From NCBI RefSeq assembly GCF_031426495.1, contig NZ_JANPLK010000045.1:1-39339 (forward strand): a stretch of 39,339 bases of DNA. Direction: 5' to 3'. Position numbers and translations under genes: made by a program. The notes beneath the pieces are model-generated. The model worked only from the letters and a program-made list of their open reading frames with translations. It was not told the DNA's origin and did no database searches. Positions 1 through 6,757 of the stretch are shown piece after piece (position 1 is the stretch's first letter; each line of letters opens with the position of its first letter). The DNA comes from Gemmatimonas sp. GTDB taxonomy: Bacteria; Gemmatimonadota; Gemmatimonadetes; Gemmatimonadales; Gemmatimonadaceae.

Positions 1-102
1 GCACGCTCATGTGGGGAGTATACCTCGCTTTTGAGCGTTTCGAACCGACGGGTGTGTCACTACCCAGCCCCCGCAAAACGCGCCTGTCGATCGGCCGATT
101 TG

Positions 103-155
103 TTTCAAGGGGTCTGAGTCGTTGAACGGCGTTTCAACGACTCTGACCCCATGAA
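103..155. repeat. REP-like inverted pair upstream of the propeller gene
   Basis: Two copies of the window's interspersed element face each other: a plus-orientation copy at 103-126 (one mismatch, GTCTGAG for GTCAGAG) and an inverted copy at 132-155 (CCCCATGAA for CCCCTTGAA). A 5 nt spacer separates them, so the transcript could fold into a hairpin of about 24 bp. It is followed by a degenerate tail, CCTTGAACTG, which also follows other copies. The remainder of 1-224 shows no gene I can support. Confidence 0.85.
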
Positions 156-224
156 CTGCCTTGAACTGATCATGCGTGCGCCACGCCTCGATCCGTCCGA
201 GGCTCACCTTCGGATACACCACCC

Positions 225-1397
225 GTGCAGAACGTCATGAGCCGTGTGAAGCTGCTGGGCCTTCTCGCTGGCCTGCTGCTGCCAGCCTTCGCTGCGCACG
301 GCCAAGGCGCCAACGCTTCCGTCGCGCGCGGGTCACCGACGGCGGAGCGACTCCCGATCTACGTGGTCGACCCGACGTGGCCGCCGACGCTGCCGAACGA
401 CTGGACCTGGGGTGATATCCGCGGGCTGTTCGTCGACGACCGCGATCACCTCTGGATTATTCACATGCCGTCGAGTCTCACCGATCAGGAAATCGGCGCG
501 GCGTCCAAGCCGCCGATTGCCGATTGCTGTTTCCCGGCGCCACCGGTGCTTGAACTCGACGCCAACGGGAAGCTCGTGCAGGCGTGGGGTGGGCCGGGCG
601 CCGGGTACACGTGGTTCAGCCAGGAGCACGGCATCTACATCGACCATCACGGCTTCGTGTGGATTGGGACGAGCAACGGCATGCACGTCATGAAGTTCAC
701 GCAGAGCGGCAAGTACGTGATGACGATCGGCGAGCCGGGGGTGAACAAGGGGAGCAACGACTCGACGCACCTGGGTGGGCCGGCCAACTTCTACGTCGAG
801 CCCAAGACCAATGAGCTGTTCATTGCCGACGGCTACATCAACAAGCGCGTGATCGTGTTCGATGCGACCACGGGCGCCTACAAGCGTCATTGGGGCGCCT
901 ACGGCAAGCGGCCTGACGACACGGTGCGGTATGCGTATCCCGTGAAGCCAGCGTCGCCGCCGCAGCAATACTCCACGCTGCACGGCCTCGTGGGGACCAA
1001 GGATGGGCTGCTGTACGTGTCGGACCGACGCGGGAATCGGATTCAGGTGTTCCGGCAAAACGGCGAGTTTCTCATGGAGCGCTTCGTACGCCCCGAAACC
1101 GGCGGCGCGGGGAGTGGCTTCAGCCTCCAAGTTTCGCGCGATGCCGAGCAAAGCCTGTTGTATCTCATCGACGGCACGAACCAGCGAGTGTGGATTCTGC
1201 GACGGAAGGATCTGGCGATTCTCGATCGCTTCGGCCGGCCGGGTCGTCAGTCGGGCGAATTCATTCGCGCGCACATGATCGCGATCGATTCCAAGAACCG
1301 CATGTACACCGGCGAGGCGGGGAACGGCCGACGCATTCAGCGGTGGATTCTGCAGGGGACGCGACCGGCGGCCTCGGTTACACCGCCGAAGCCATGA
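225..1397 (+). CDS. secreted NHL-repeat (six-bladed beta-propeller) protein
   Basis: A 390-residue exported protein. A signal peptide is visible (LLGLLAGLLLPAFAAHGQ, cleavage after AHGQ), so it acts in the periplasm or outside the cell. The rest consists of repeating blades with the NHL-type pattern of a hydrophobic strand, a D/N-G turn and an aromatic strand, for example GIYIDHHGFVWIGTSNG, LLYVSDRRGNRIQVFRQNG and MIAIDSKNRMYTGE. This fold resembles NHL proteins and peptidyl-alpha-hydroxyglycine lyase-like propellers, but I see no basis for claiming an enzymatic activity. The frame opens with GTG at 225; an ATG at 237 gives an equally good signal peptide. It converges with the Uma2-type gene 41 bp downstream. 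Protein or ligand binding is likely, and the ligand is unknown. Confidence 0.85.
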   Translation: MQNVMSRVKLLGLLAGLLLPAFAAHGQGANASVARGSPTAERLPIYVVDPTWPPTLPNDWTWGDIRGLFVDDRDHLWIIHMPSSLTDQEIGAASKPPIADCCFPAPPVLELDANGKLVQAWGGPGAGYTWFSQEHGIYIDHHGFVWIGTSNGMHVMKFTQSGKYVMTIGEPGVNKGSNDSTHLGGPANFYVEPKTNELFIADGYINKRVIVFDATTGAYKRHWGAYGKRPDDTVRYAYPVKPASPPQQYSTLHGLVGTKDGLLYVSDRRGNRIQVFRQNGEFLMERFVRPETGGAGSGFSLQVSRDAEQSLLYLIDGTNQRVWILRRKDLAILDRFGRPGRQSGEFIRAHMIAIDSKNRMYTGEAGNGRRIQRWILQGTRPAASVTPPKP

Positions 1398-1438
1398 GCG
1401 TGCGCGTCGCGGCGGAGTTCACCGTTCAATGGGGCGCG

Positions 1439-2047
1439 CTACTCCGCGAACAGCTCCACCAGCGGGAGCACGAACCCGGGCAGCAGCAGCTCCTCCCGAA
1501 GCACGTCGTCACCGCCCAGCAGGTCGTGCGCGCCATCGTCCCGGTAAATCGCGACCTGGCGCGTTCGCGGATCGACCACCCACACCACGCGGGCGCCAGC
1601 CTCGAGCCAGTCCCCGATCTTCGCGAGCACCGCGCCGGGGCGGTCGGACGGCGAACGCACCTCGACCGCAAGATCTGGCGCGAATTCGGCGTACCCGTCA
1701 GGCAGTGATCCATCGTAGCGTTCACGCGAGATGTACGCCGCATCGGGGGCGCGCACAGTGTCCGGGTCGTGCGACAGCCAGAAGCCGGCATCGCCGCAGA
1801 CGAGCCGTCCCCGCGTGCGCTCAGCGCCACGCGCGTCGCGGTCGCGAGTGAGGTACAGGCGCAGCGCGCCCACGACTCCCGCTTCGATCTCGCCATGCCG
1901 GCTCCCGGATGGCTCACACACGAGCAGGCGCCCGCGCACGAGTTCCACGCGCTGGTTCGGCGCGGAATACGCCAGCAGCTCCTCGGCGGTCATCAGCGCG
2001 GCGGATGTCATCTCGCGCGGGATCCCCTGAAGCGTCGTGGAGTTCAT
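1439..2047 (-). CDS. Uma2 family (DUF820) endonuclease-like protein
   Basis: A 202-residue protein of the Uma2/DUF820 family, a PD-(D/E)XK-fold group common as stand-alone genes in cyanobacteria, actinobacteria and Gemmatimonadota. Family hallmarks run in order: MTAEELLAY near the N-terminus, RVELVRGRLL, VRAPDAAYISRERY, then PDLAVEVRSPSDRP with the acidic and E-V-x-S core, then KIGDWLEAGARVVWVVDP. The lysine following the EVRSPSD strand fits the nuclease fold. The annotated start is ATG 2047; ATG 2011, preceded by an AGGGGA sequence, would remove 12 residues and is a realistic alternative. It lies downstream of the lipoprotein gene, separated by 121 bp that hold a hairpin and a repeat copy. 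The biological substrate of the family is not established. Confidence 0.85.
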   Translation of the reverse strand: MNSTTLQGIPREMTSAALMTAEELLAYSAPNQRVELVRGRLLVCEPSGSRHGEIEAGVVGALRLYLTRDRDARGAERTRGRLVCGDAGFWLSHDPDTVRAPDAAYISRERYDGSLPDGYAEFAPDLAVEVRSPSDRPGAVLAKIGDWLEAGARVVWVVDPRTRQVAIYRDDGAHDLLGGDDVLREELLLPGFVLPLVELFAE

Positions 2048-2116
2048 GCGCCAACGATATGCTGCGGCGTCAGCACCCGGTCATCGCGGCGCAACGTCAA
2101 GGTACGCCGCGCGTTC

Positions 2117-2158
2117 CGCCGAGTCCACTCGGCGTTTCAACGACTCTGACCCCTTGAA
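2117..2158. repeat. perfect hairpin plus one REP-like copy
   Basis: CGCCGAGT (2117-2124) and ACTCGGCG (2127-2134) form a perfect 8 bp stem with a 2 nt gap. They abut an intact inverted-orientation repeat copy at 2135-2158, which is followed by CTTCCTTGAACT. The block lies between the lipoprotein gene and the Uma2-type gene and could act as a transcript end or processing site for the upstream gene. Confidence 0.8.
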
Positions 2159-2168
2159 CTTCCTTGAA

Positions 2169-2942
2169 CTACTTCGCGACCACCTTGGCGTCTTCGACCA
2201 GCACCGCGTACGTGTAGCCCGCACCCACATCGCGATTGAGGCGCACCGTGCCGGTGATCGTCACCGTTGCGCCCACCGTGACGGCATCCAGCGTCGTCAC
2301 CGTGATGTCGTGCGTGCCCGTGGCGGCGGCGCCGCTGCCGTCTTGCAGATGAATCCAGTTCTTGCCCATCACGGCGGCATTGTATTTCACCACGGTACCG
2401 CGCACCGAGACCACCGTGTTGGCCAGCCGATCTTTCTGCGTCCACAGCTCCGCGATCGTTCGCGCGTTGGCACCCGTCGCCTTGGGCACCGGTGCGACCT
2501 GCGCGTCGGGGGCCGGCGGTGCGCCTGTCGTGGTGGGCTGGCCATCCGTGCCCGCCATCTCTGCGGGCATCGTACCGGGTGCGTCCAGCGACCCGAAGTA
2601 GATGCGGTCGAAGGTGCGCTTGAGCGTCTTCGACTCGAACTGCTCCATCAGCAGGGCGTTGTACACGGTCACCTGTGCACCAACGGTGAGCGGCGCCTCG
2701 AGCACCGCCACCCATAGCTCGCCCGTGGCCGTCTTGAGCCGGAGGTACACATAGGGCGAGACCGCGACCTGCTCCAGCAGCGTACCGGTGATCGCGTGGC
2801 CAAGCGGTTTGGCCGACGTCGCAGCCGACGTCGTGGCCGCTGTACGCAACGACGTGCCGGGTGTGCCCCCGTCAGCCTTGTCGCCGGCGGAACAGGCGAC
2901 CGTGAACACCACGACGCACACGAGCGGAGCAGACCAACGCAT
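2169..2942 (-). CDS. lipoprotein with NrfJ-like and OB-fold-like domains
   Basis: A 257-residue lipoprotein when started at ATG 2942; a TTG at 2987 in the same frame would add 15 residues ahead of the signal sequence and is less likely. The N-terminus MRWSAPLVCVVVFTVACSAG shows a lipobox (VAC, with Cys lipidated), followed by a low-complexity Ala/Thr linker. The first domain has the NrfJ-like pattern YVYLRLKTATGELWVAVLE, with TLKRTFDRIYFGSL at its end. The second domain resembles the OB-fold module often found in cytochrome-associated lipoproteins: VVSVRGTVVKYNAAVMGKNW, then HLQDGSG and a VGATVTITGTV strand. The exact role is unknown; family context suggests periplasmic redox or heme-related work. 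It lies 65 bp downstream of the beta-lactamase-like gene on the same strand. Confidence 0.8.
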   Translation of the reverse strand: MRWSAPLVCVVVFTVACSAGDKADGGTPGTSLRTAATTSAATSAKPLGHAITGTLLEQVAVSPYVYLRLKTATGELWVAVLEAPLTVGAQVTVYNALLMEQFESKTLKRTFDRIYFGSLDAPGTMPAEMAGTDGQPTTTGAPPAPDAQVAPVPKATGANARTIAELWTQKDRLANTVVSVRGTVVKYNAAVMGKNWIHLQDGSGAAATGTHDITVTTLDAVTVGATVTITGTVRLNRDVGAGYTYAVLVEDAKVVAK

Positions 2943-3007
2943 GAGGACTCGCAAGAAGAGAGACGGATGAAATGTGGCGGTACGCAAGCGAATCTGGTGC
3001 CACGCCT

Positions 3008-4105
3008 TTATGGTGCCGGTGAACGCCGTACAGGAGAAGCCGGGCCGTCGAAATAATCGACGACGCGCTTCGCGGCCCGTCCGATCATGTCTTCCGTCTC
3101 GCCCAGCGATCCCGTCACACCATTTACGAAGAAGGCGACGATGATGGTTCCCGATCGCGCGTAGATCATGCCCACGTCATTCGCGATGACGGGGCTGTCA
3201 CCCGTCTTGTGCGCCACCGGCACATCGAGGAAATGCGGGAGCCGTCGCGCGCCGGCCTGCTGGCGACGCAGCATCGTGCGCATCAGCGCGGCGCTCGAGG
3301 CCGAGGTCATCGTGCCGCGCTCGATGGCCTCGAGCAGGCGCCCTGTTTCGCGCGGATTCATGTCGCCCAACCAGTAGGCGTGGTCTTGCACTGGCAATCG
3401 GCTCCGACCGTCGGCGAGAATTTTTTTGTTGACCGGGTCGCGCACCATGTCCACCCACTTGGCCCGCGCGCCGGTGAAGAGCGACGCATACAGCTCGAAC
3501 AGCGCGTCGCCCTGCTGCGCGTACTGCAATCCCGTAGTCTCCTCGGCCGTCAGTGAATCGAACGCCGGATTCACCAGCGCCAGAATCTTGCGGCGATACA
3601 CGTGCCCGCGCGCCACCATGCTCAAGTGCGCAAAGCCCGAACGCTTGAGCCACGTGTTGAGACTGTCCACGCCGCCGACTCGCGTCAGCAGGAGATCCGT
3701 GGCCACGTTGTCGCTCGTGATCACCATCTCCGTGAGCAGATCCTTGATCGTGGGGGTCTGGCCGAGGTCGTGATACTGTAGCACACCGGATCCATCGCGC
3801 AGCTCGGCCCGACCGATTTCGACGCGGTCTGTGAGGCGGATCTTTCCCTGGTCCACCAGCTGAAAGGCGCGGACGAGGATGGTGAGCTTGATGACACTCG
3901 CGCTGCTGAACGGCTCATCCGCCCGCACGGCCGCCTCTTCACCGGTGGTGAGATGCTTCACGTACACGCCGGTGCGCGCGGGCATGCGCGCGAGCTCGGA
4001 TTCGAGCAGGCGGGTGAGGCCGCTCGTGGTGGGCTGCGCCGCTGCGGAAGCACACGCGAAGGTGGACAGGGCGCAGAGCACCACCGCGGCGACGGTGCGC
4101 CGCAT
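3008..4105 (-). CDS. class A beta-lactamase-like secreted serine hydrolase
   Basis: A 365-residue exported protein of the beta-lactamase2/class A fold. From ATG 4105 there is a signal peptide (TVAAVVLCALSTFACASAAAQ). The active-site set is present: S70-V-I-K73, S131-D-N133 and K300-T-G302. The surroundings also fit, for example LLTEMVITSDNVATDLLL and VPVAHKTGDSPVIANDVG. The usual omega-loop Glu-x-x-Leu-Asn is not clear; TAEETTGLQ may occupy that place. Known class A enzymes hydrolyse beta-lactams through an acyl-serine, but many environmental homologues of this subgroup have unknown substrates, so no resistance role is claimed. An in-frame ATG at 4147 would add 14 residues without improving the signal peptide. 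It is preceded by the kinase stub and a strong repeat hairpin. Confidence 0.85.
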   Translation of the reverse strand: MRRTVAAVVLCALSTFACASAAAQPTTSGLTRLLESELARMPARTGVYVKHLTTGEEAAVRADEPFSSASVIKLTILVRAFQLVDQGKIRLTDRVEIGRAELRDGSGVLQYHDLGQTPTIKDLLTEMVITSDNVATDLLLTRVGGVDSLNTWLKRSGFAHLSMVARGHVYRRKILALVNPAFDSLTAEETTGLQYAQQGDALFELYASLFTGARAKWVDMVRDPVNKKILADGRSRLPVQDHAYWLGDMNPRETGRLLEAIERGTMTSASSAALMRTMLRRQQAGARRLPHFLDVPVAHKTGDSPVIANDVGMIYARSGTIIVAFFVNGVTGSLGETEDMIGRAAKRVVDYFDGPASPVRRSPAP

Positions 4106-4162
4106 GAGCGCGTGGCCTTCGTTCGCAACGTGGTGAATCGACATCATCGGTTCCCGGGGGCG

Positions 4163-4233
4163 TTCAAGGGGTCAGCAGCGTTCAAGGGGTCAGAGTCGTT
4201 GAACGACTTTTCAACGACTCTGACCCCTTGAAC
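4163..4233. repeat. REP-like cluster: partial copy plus perfect 23 bp inverted pair
   Basis: A partial copy lies at 4163-4175, a full plus-orientation copy at 4181-4203 and a full inverted copy at 4210-4232. The two full copies are perfectly complementary over 23 bp with a 6 nt loop, so RNA from either strand would fold into a very stable hairpin. It lies between the kinase stub and the beta-lactamase-like gene, and would plausibly end or process the long kinase transcript. Confidence 0.9.
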
Positions 4234-4250
4234 TTGACGAGGGCGGGCCA

Positions 4251-4319
4251 TCAGCCTTTCGGCCGGATGCACTCCTGAAACGGCGGATAGTCGCGGAGCA
4301 GTGCACGCAGGTCGGTCAT
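4251..4319 (-). pseudogene. 22-codon kinase remnant (start fused to a C-terminal tail)
   Basis: A tiny reading frame overlaps the K1 stop codon by 4 bp (ATGA), the same sort of coupling seen between K2 and K1. Its peptide begins MTDLRALL, matching the start of the kinases in this window (MTDLRAQL), and then jumps to RDYPPFQECIRPKG, which looks like the terminal segment of TPR kinases in this family rather than their second residue block. I read it as a whole kinase gene collapsed by deletion, with the join inside the shared L-R-A codons. That the tail is a kinase C-terminus is from memory of the family, so it is inference. It may still be translated as a leaderless coupled peptide. Confidence 0.55.
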
Positions 4320-6757
4320 TTCTCGATGCTCGCCATGATCGCGTCCGCGCGCGGATCCTTACGCAGCGCGTCATAGCGCTCGGCGCGGTTGTACATCTGT
4401 AGCCAGTTATCCGATTGCTTTACGGCCCGCGCGATCATGTCAACGGCGCCGGCATGATCGCCAAGCACCTCGAACGTGGCGGCCAGCACGGCCATGGCCG
4501 GCAGCTCGCCACCGTTGACGCGACGCAGATGGTTCATGGCGGCGCGCGACTCGGCGGGCTTCCCGGCACGGGCCAGCACGTAGGCGAGAATGCCTTCCGT
4601 CTGGTTCGGTCGATCGGTGGGGAGCTGAGCGAGGTTCCGGGTCAACACGGCAACCGCATCGTCGTGCTTGCCGAGATAGCTCAGGACCTCACCGCGTGCG
4701 TCCAGCGCCAACGCGTAGGTCGAGTCCATCGCGAGGATCGCACGCGTGGCCGAGTCGGCCTCACGATAACGGCGCTCCGTCATGAGCAGCTGCGCGGCCC
4801 ACGTGCGCGCGATTAGTGAGGCGGGTTCCGCCGCTTGCGCACGCGCGGTCCGATCACGGGCCTCTTCGAAGCGGCCCATGTGAATGAGATTCAGCGCGTG
4901 CCAGCCCCAGAGCGTCGCGACACTGGAGTCGAGCATCTGTGCCCGCCGGTAGTTCGCGTCGGCCTCGAGATTCTCCCACAGGCTCGACTTCGCGGACCCA
5001 ATCGCCCCCCACGCCTCCGCGACCGTTGAATCGAGGGCGATCGCGCGTCGGGCGGCAGCGATGGCAAGGGGGGCGGTCGTGCGCGCCGTCCCTTGCTCGT
5101 AGAACGGGATCGCCGAGATGGCCAACGCGAGCGCGCCCTGCGCACGGGCGAACGACGGATCGCGAGCCACCGCACGTTCGAACAGCGCGATGGATTGACG
5201 CACCGTTTGCGCGGTCCGTCGCCCGAACAACACCTGGCCCTGGAGATACCAGGCATAGGCCTCGGGGTCGACAGTCTCCACGCGCGTGGCCTGCGCCGCA
5301 CGGGCCCCTCCCAGTGCGCCGAGCAACTTGGTGGCCACGGCGCGCGCGATCTCGTCCTGCAGCGCGAACACGTTCGTGAGCGGGCGATCGTACTTCTCCG
5401 TCCACGTCACCGCACCGTCTGTCGCCGACACGAGCGAGACATTCACGCGTACCTGCCCCGCGGCACGCTGCACACTACCGGTGAGCAACGAGCCCACGCC
5501 CAGTTCGCGCGCGATCGCGCTTTCATCCATGCCACGCGCCTGCAATGCACCGGCGCTCGAGCGTCCGATCACGCGCACGCCGGTCTTGGAGAGCGCGCGT
5601 GTCATTTCCTCGGCCAGCCCGATGCCGAAGAAATCGTCGGCCTTGTCGCCGCTCAGGTTGGCCAGCGGCAACACGGCGATCGAGCGATTCACGGCGGCCG
5701 CCGCCGCGTTGCTCGCGGTAGTCGGCGACGCACTCGGCGTCAGCGCGACCCCGACTCGCCAGCCTTTCGACACCAACGCCACCACGGCAGCGATGGCGAT
5801 CACGCCACCCGCCAGCAGCATCACGTTCCGTCGTCGGCCACTCGGTACCGTGGCGCCGCTGCGTGCCGCAGATCCCGTCACCGCACTCGGCGTCGCTATC
5901 GCATCCAACGCCTGCAGCACTTCGTCGGCGCTGGCCGGACGATGCGTGGCATCCTTAGCCAGGCAGCGCTGCACGAGATCGTTGAGCGCCGGCGACACAT
6001 CCGCGTTGCGCGAAGTGAGCGGCGCCGGTGTTTCGGTGAGATGCGCAGCGATCATCTGCGTGCTGTTCGCCTTGGCCGTAAACGGATGGGCACCGGCCAG
6101 CAGCTCATACGCCACGACGCCCCACGCATAGATGTCGGCGCGATGGTCCACATCGGCGCCCACCGCTTGCTCGGGCGCCATGTACGCCGGCGTCCCGATC
6201 GACCCTCCCGCCTGCGTGAGCGACGTGCTTGCAGCCTGCGCGGCCGCGTCGTCAAGCGTACGCGACGCACTCAGCGCTTTCGCGATGCCGAAGTCCGTCA
6301 CCACCGCCGTGCCGCCCGACAACAGAATGTTCTCCGGCTTGATGTCGCGATGTACCACGCCCTGCGCGTGCGCATACGACAGCGCCCGTGCCACGTCGCG
6401 CAGAATGCTCACCGCTTGGCTCACCGTGAGGCGCGTGCCACTCGCCAGTCGCGCGCGCAGCGATTCGCCGGTCACGAACGGCATCGTGTAGTACGGCAGC
6501 GAGCCCGAGCTGCCGGTGCTGATCACGGGCACGATGTTCGCCTGCTGCAATCGCGCCGCCAGCTTGACTTCGCACGCAAAGCGTTCGGCGCTCACGCCTT
6601 CGGCGAGTTCGGGGGCAATCACCTTCACCACCACCGTGCGGCCCAGAGCGTTTTCGTGCGCCACGAACACCCGTGACATGCCACCGCCGCCAAGCTCGCG
6701 CTCGAGGGTGTAGCCATCGCCGAGGGTGGACTGCAGTTGGGTGCGGAGGTCGGTCAC
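4316..6757 (-). CDS. K1: transmembrane Ser/Thr kinase with TolB-like domain and TPRs
   Basis: An 813-residue receptor-type kinase. The kinase domain (about 17-285) is intact: GGGGMSRVF glycine loop, catalytic Lys45, H136-R-D138 with K140 and N143, D155-F-G157 and A194-P-E196. A hydrophobic membrane segment follows at about 311-331. Outside the membrane there is a TolB-N/FlgO-like domain (about 358-490, RSIAVLPLANLSGDKADDFF) and then TPR-type helical repeats to the end. Family knowledge says such proteins phosphorylate Ser/Thr of partners in response to a signal bound by the outer part; neither is known here. The start is GTG 6757, which overlaps the K2 stop by 4 bp (GTGA), so translation is probably coupled. 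Its kinase domain is the most divergent of the five. Confidence 0.93.
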   Translation of the reverse strand: MTDLRTQLQSTLGDGYTLERELGGGGMSRVFVAHENALGRTVVVKVIAPELAEGVSAERFACEVKLAARLQQANIVPVISTGSSGSLPYYTMPFVTGESLRARLASGTRLTVSQAVSILRDVARALSYAHAQGVVHRDIKPENILLSGGTAVVTDFGIAKALSASRTLDDAAAQAASTSLTQAGGSIGTPAYMAPEQAVGADVDHRADIYAWGVVAYELLAGAHPFTAKANSTQMIAAHLTETPAPLTSRNADVSPALNDLVQRCLAKDATHRPASADEVLQALDAIATPSAVTGSAARSGATVPSGRRRNVMLLAGGVIAIAAVVALVSKGWRVGVALTPSASPTTASNAAAAAVNRSIAVLPLANLSGDKADDFFGIGLAEEMTRALSKTGVRVIGRSSAGALQARGMDESAIARELGVGSLLTGSVQRAAGQVRVNVSLVSATDGAVTWTEKYDRPLTNVFALQDEIARAVATKLLGALGGARAAQATRVETVDPEAYAWYLQGQVLFGRRTAQTVRQSIALFERAVARDPSFARAQGALALAISAIPFYEQGTARTTAPLAIAAARRAIALDSTVAEAWGAIGSAKSSLWENLEADANYRRAQMLDSSVATLWGWHALNLIHMGRFEEARDRTARAQAAEPASLIARTWAAQLLMTERRYREADSATRAILAMDSTYALALDARGEVLSYLGKHDDAVAVLTRNLAQLPTDRPNQTEGILAYVLARAGKPAESRAAMNHLRRVNGGELPAMAVLAATFEVLGDHAGAVDMIARAVKQSDNWLQMYNRAERYDALRKDPRADAIMASIEK

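Noticed and set aside
333..1274. A 313-codon open frame antisense to the propeller gene
   Set aside because: It lies wholly inside a convincing gene and is Arg/His/Val-rich without a signature.
3008..4105. Calling the class A-like protein an antibiotic resistance gene
   Set aside because: The SxxK, SDN and KTG motifs only place it in the fold; the omega-loop is unclear and the substrate cannot be told from sequence.
4144..4374. A 76-codon frame across the repeat hairpin and the end of K1
   Set aside because: Its sequence is made of the repeat and the antiparallel frame of K1; the 22-codon stub in another frame explains the region better.
5093..6676. A 527-codon open frame antisense to K1
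   Set aside because: It is Arg/His-rich with no domain pattern and mirrors the kinase codons; a GC-rich shadow frame.
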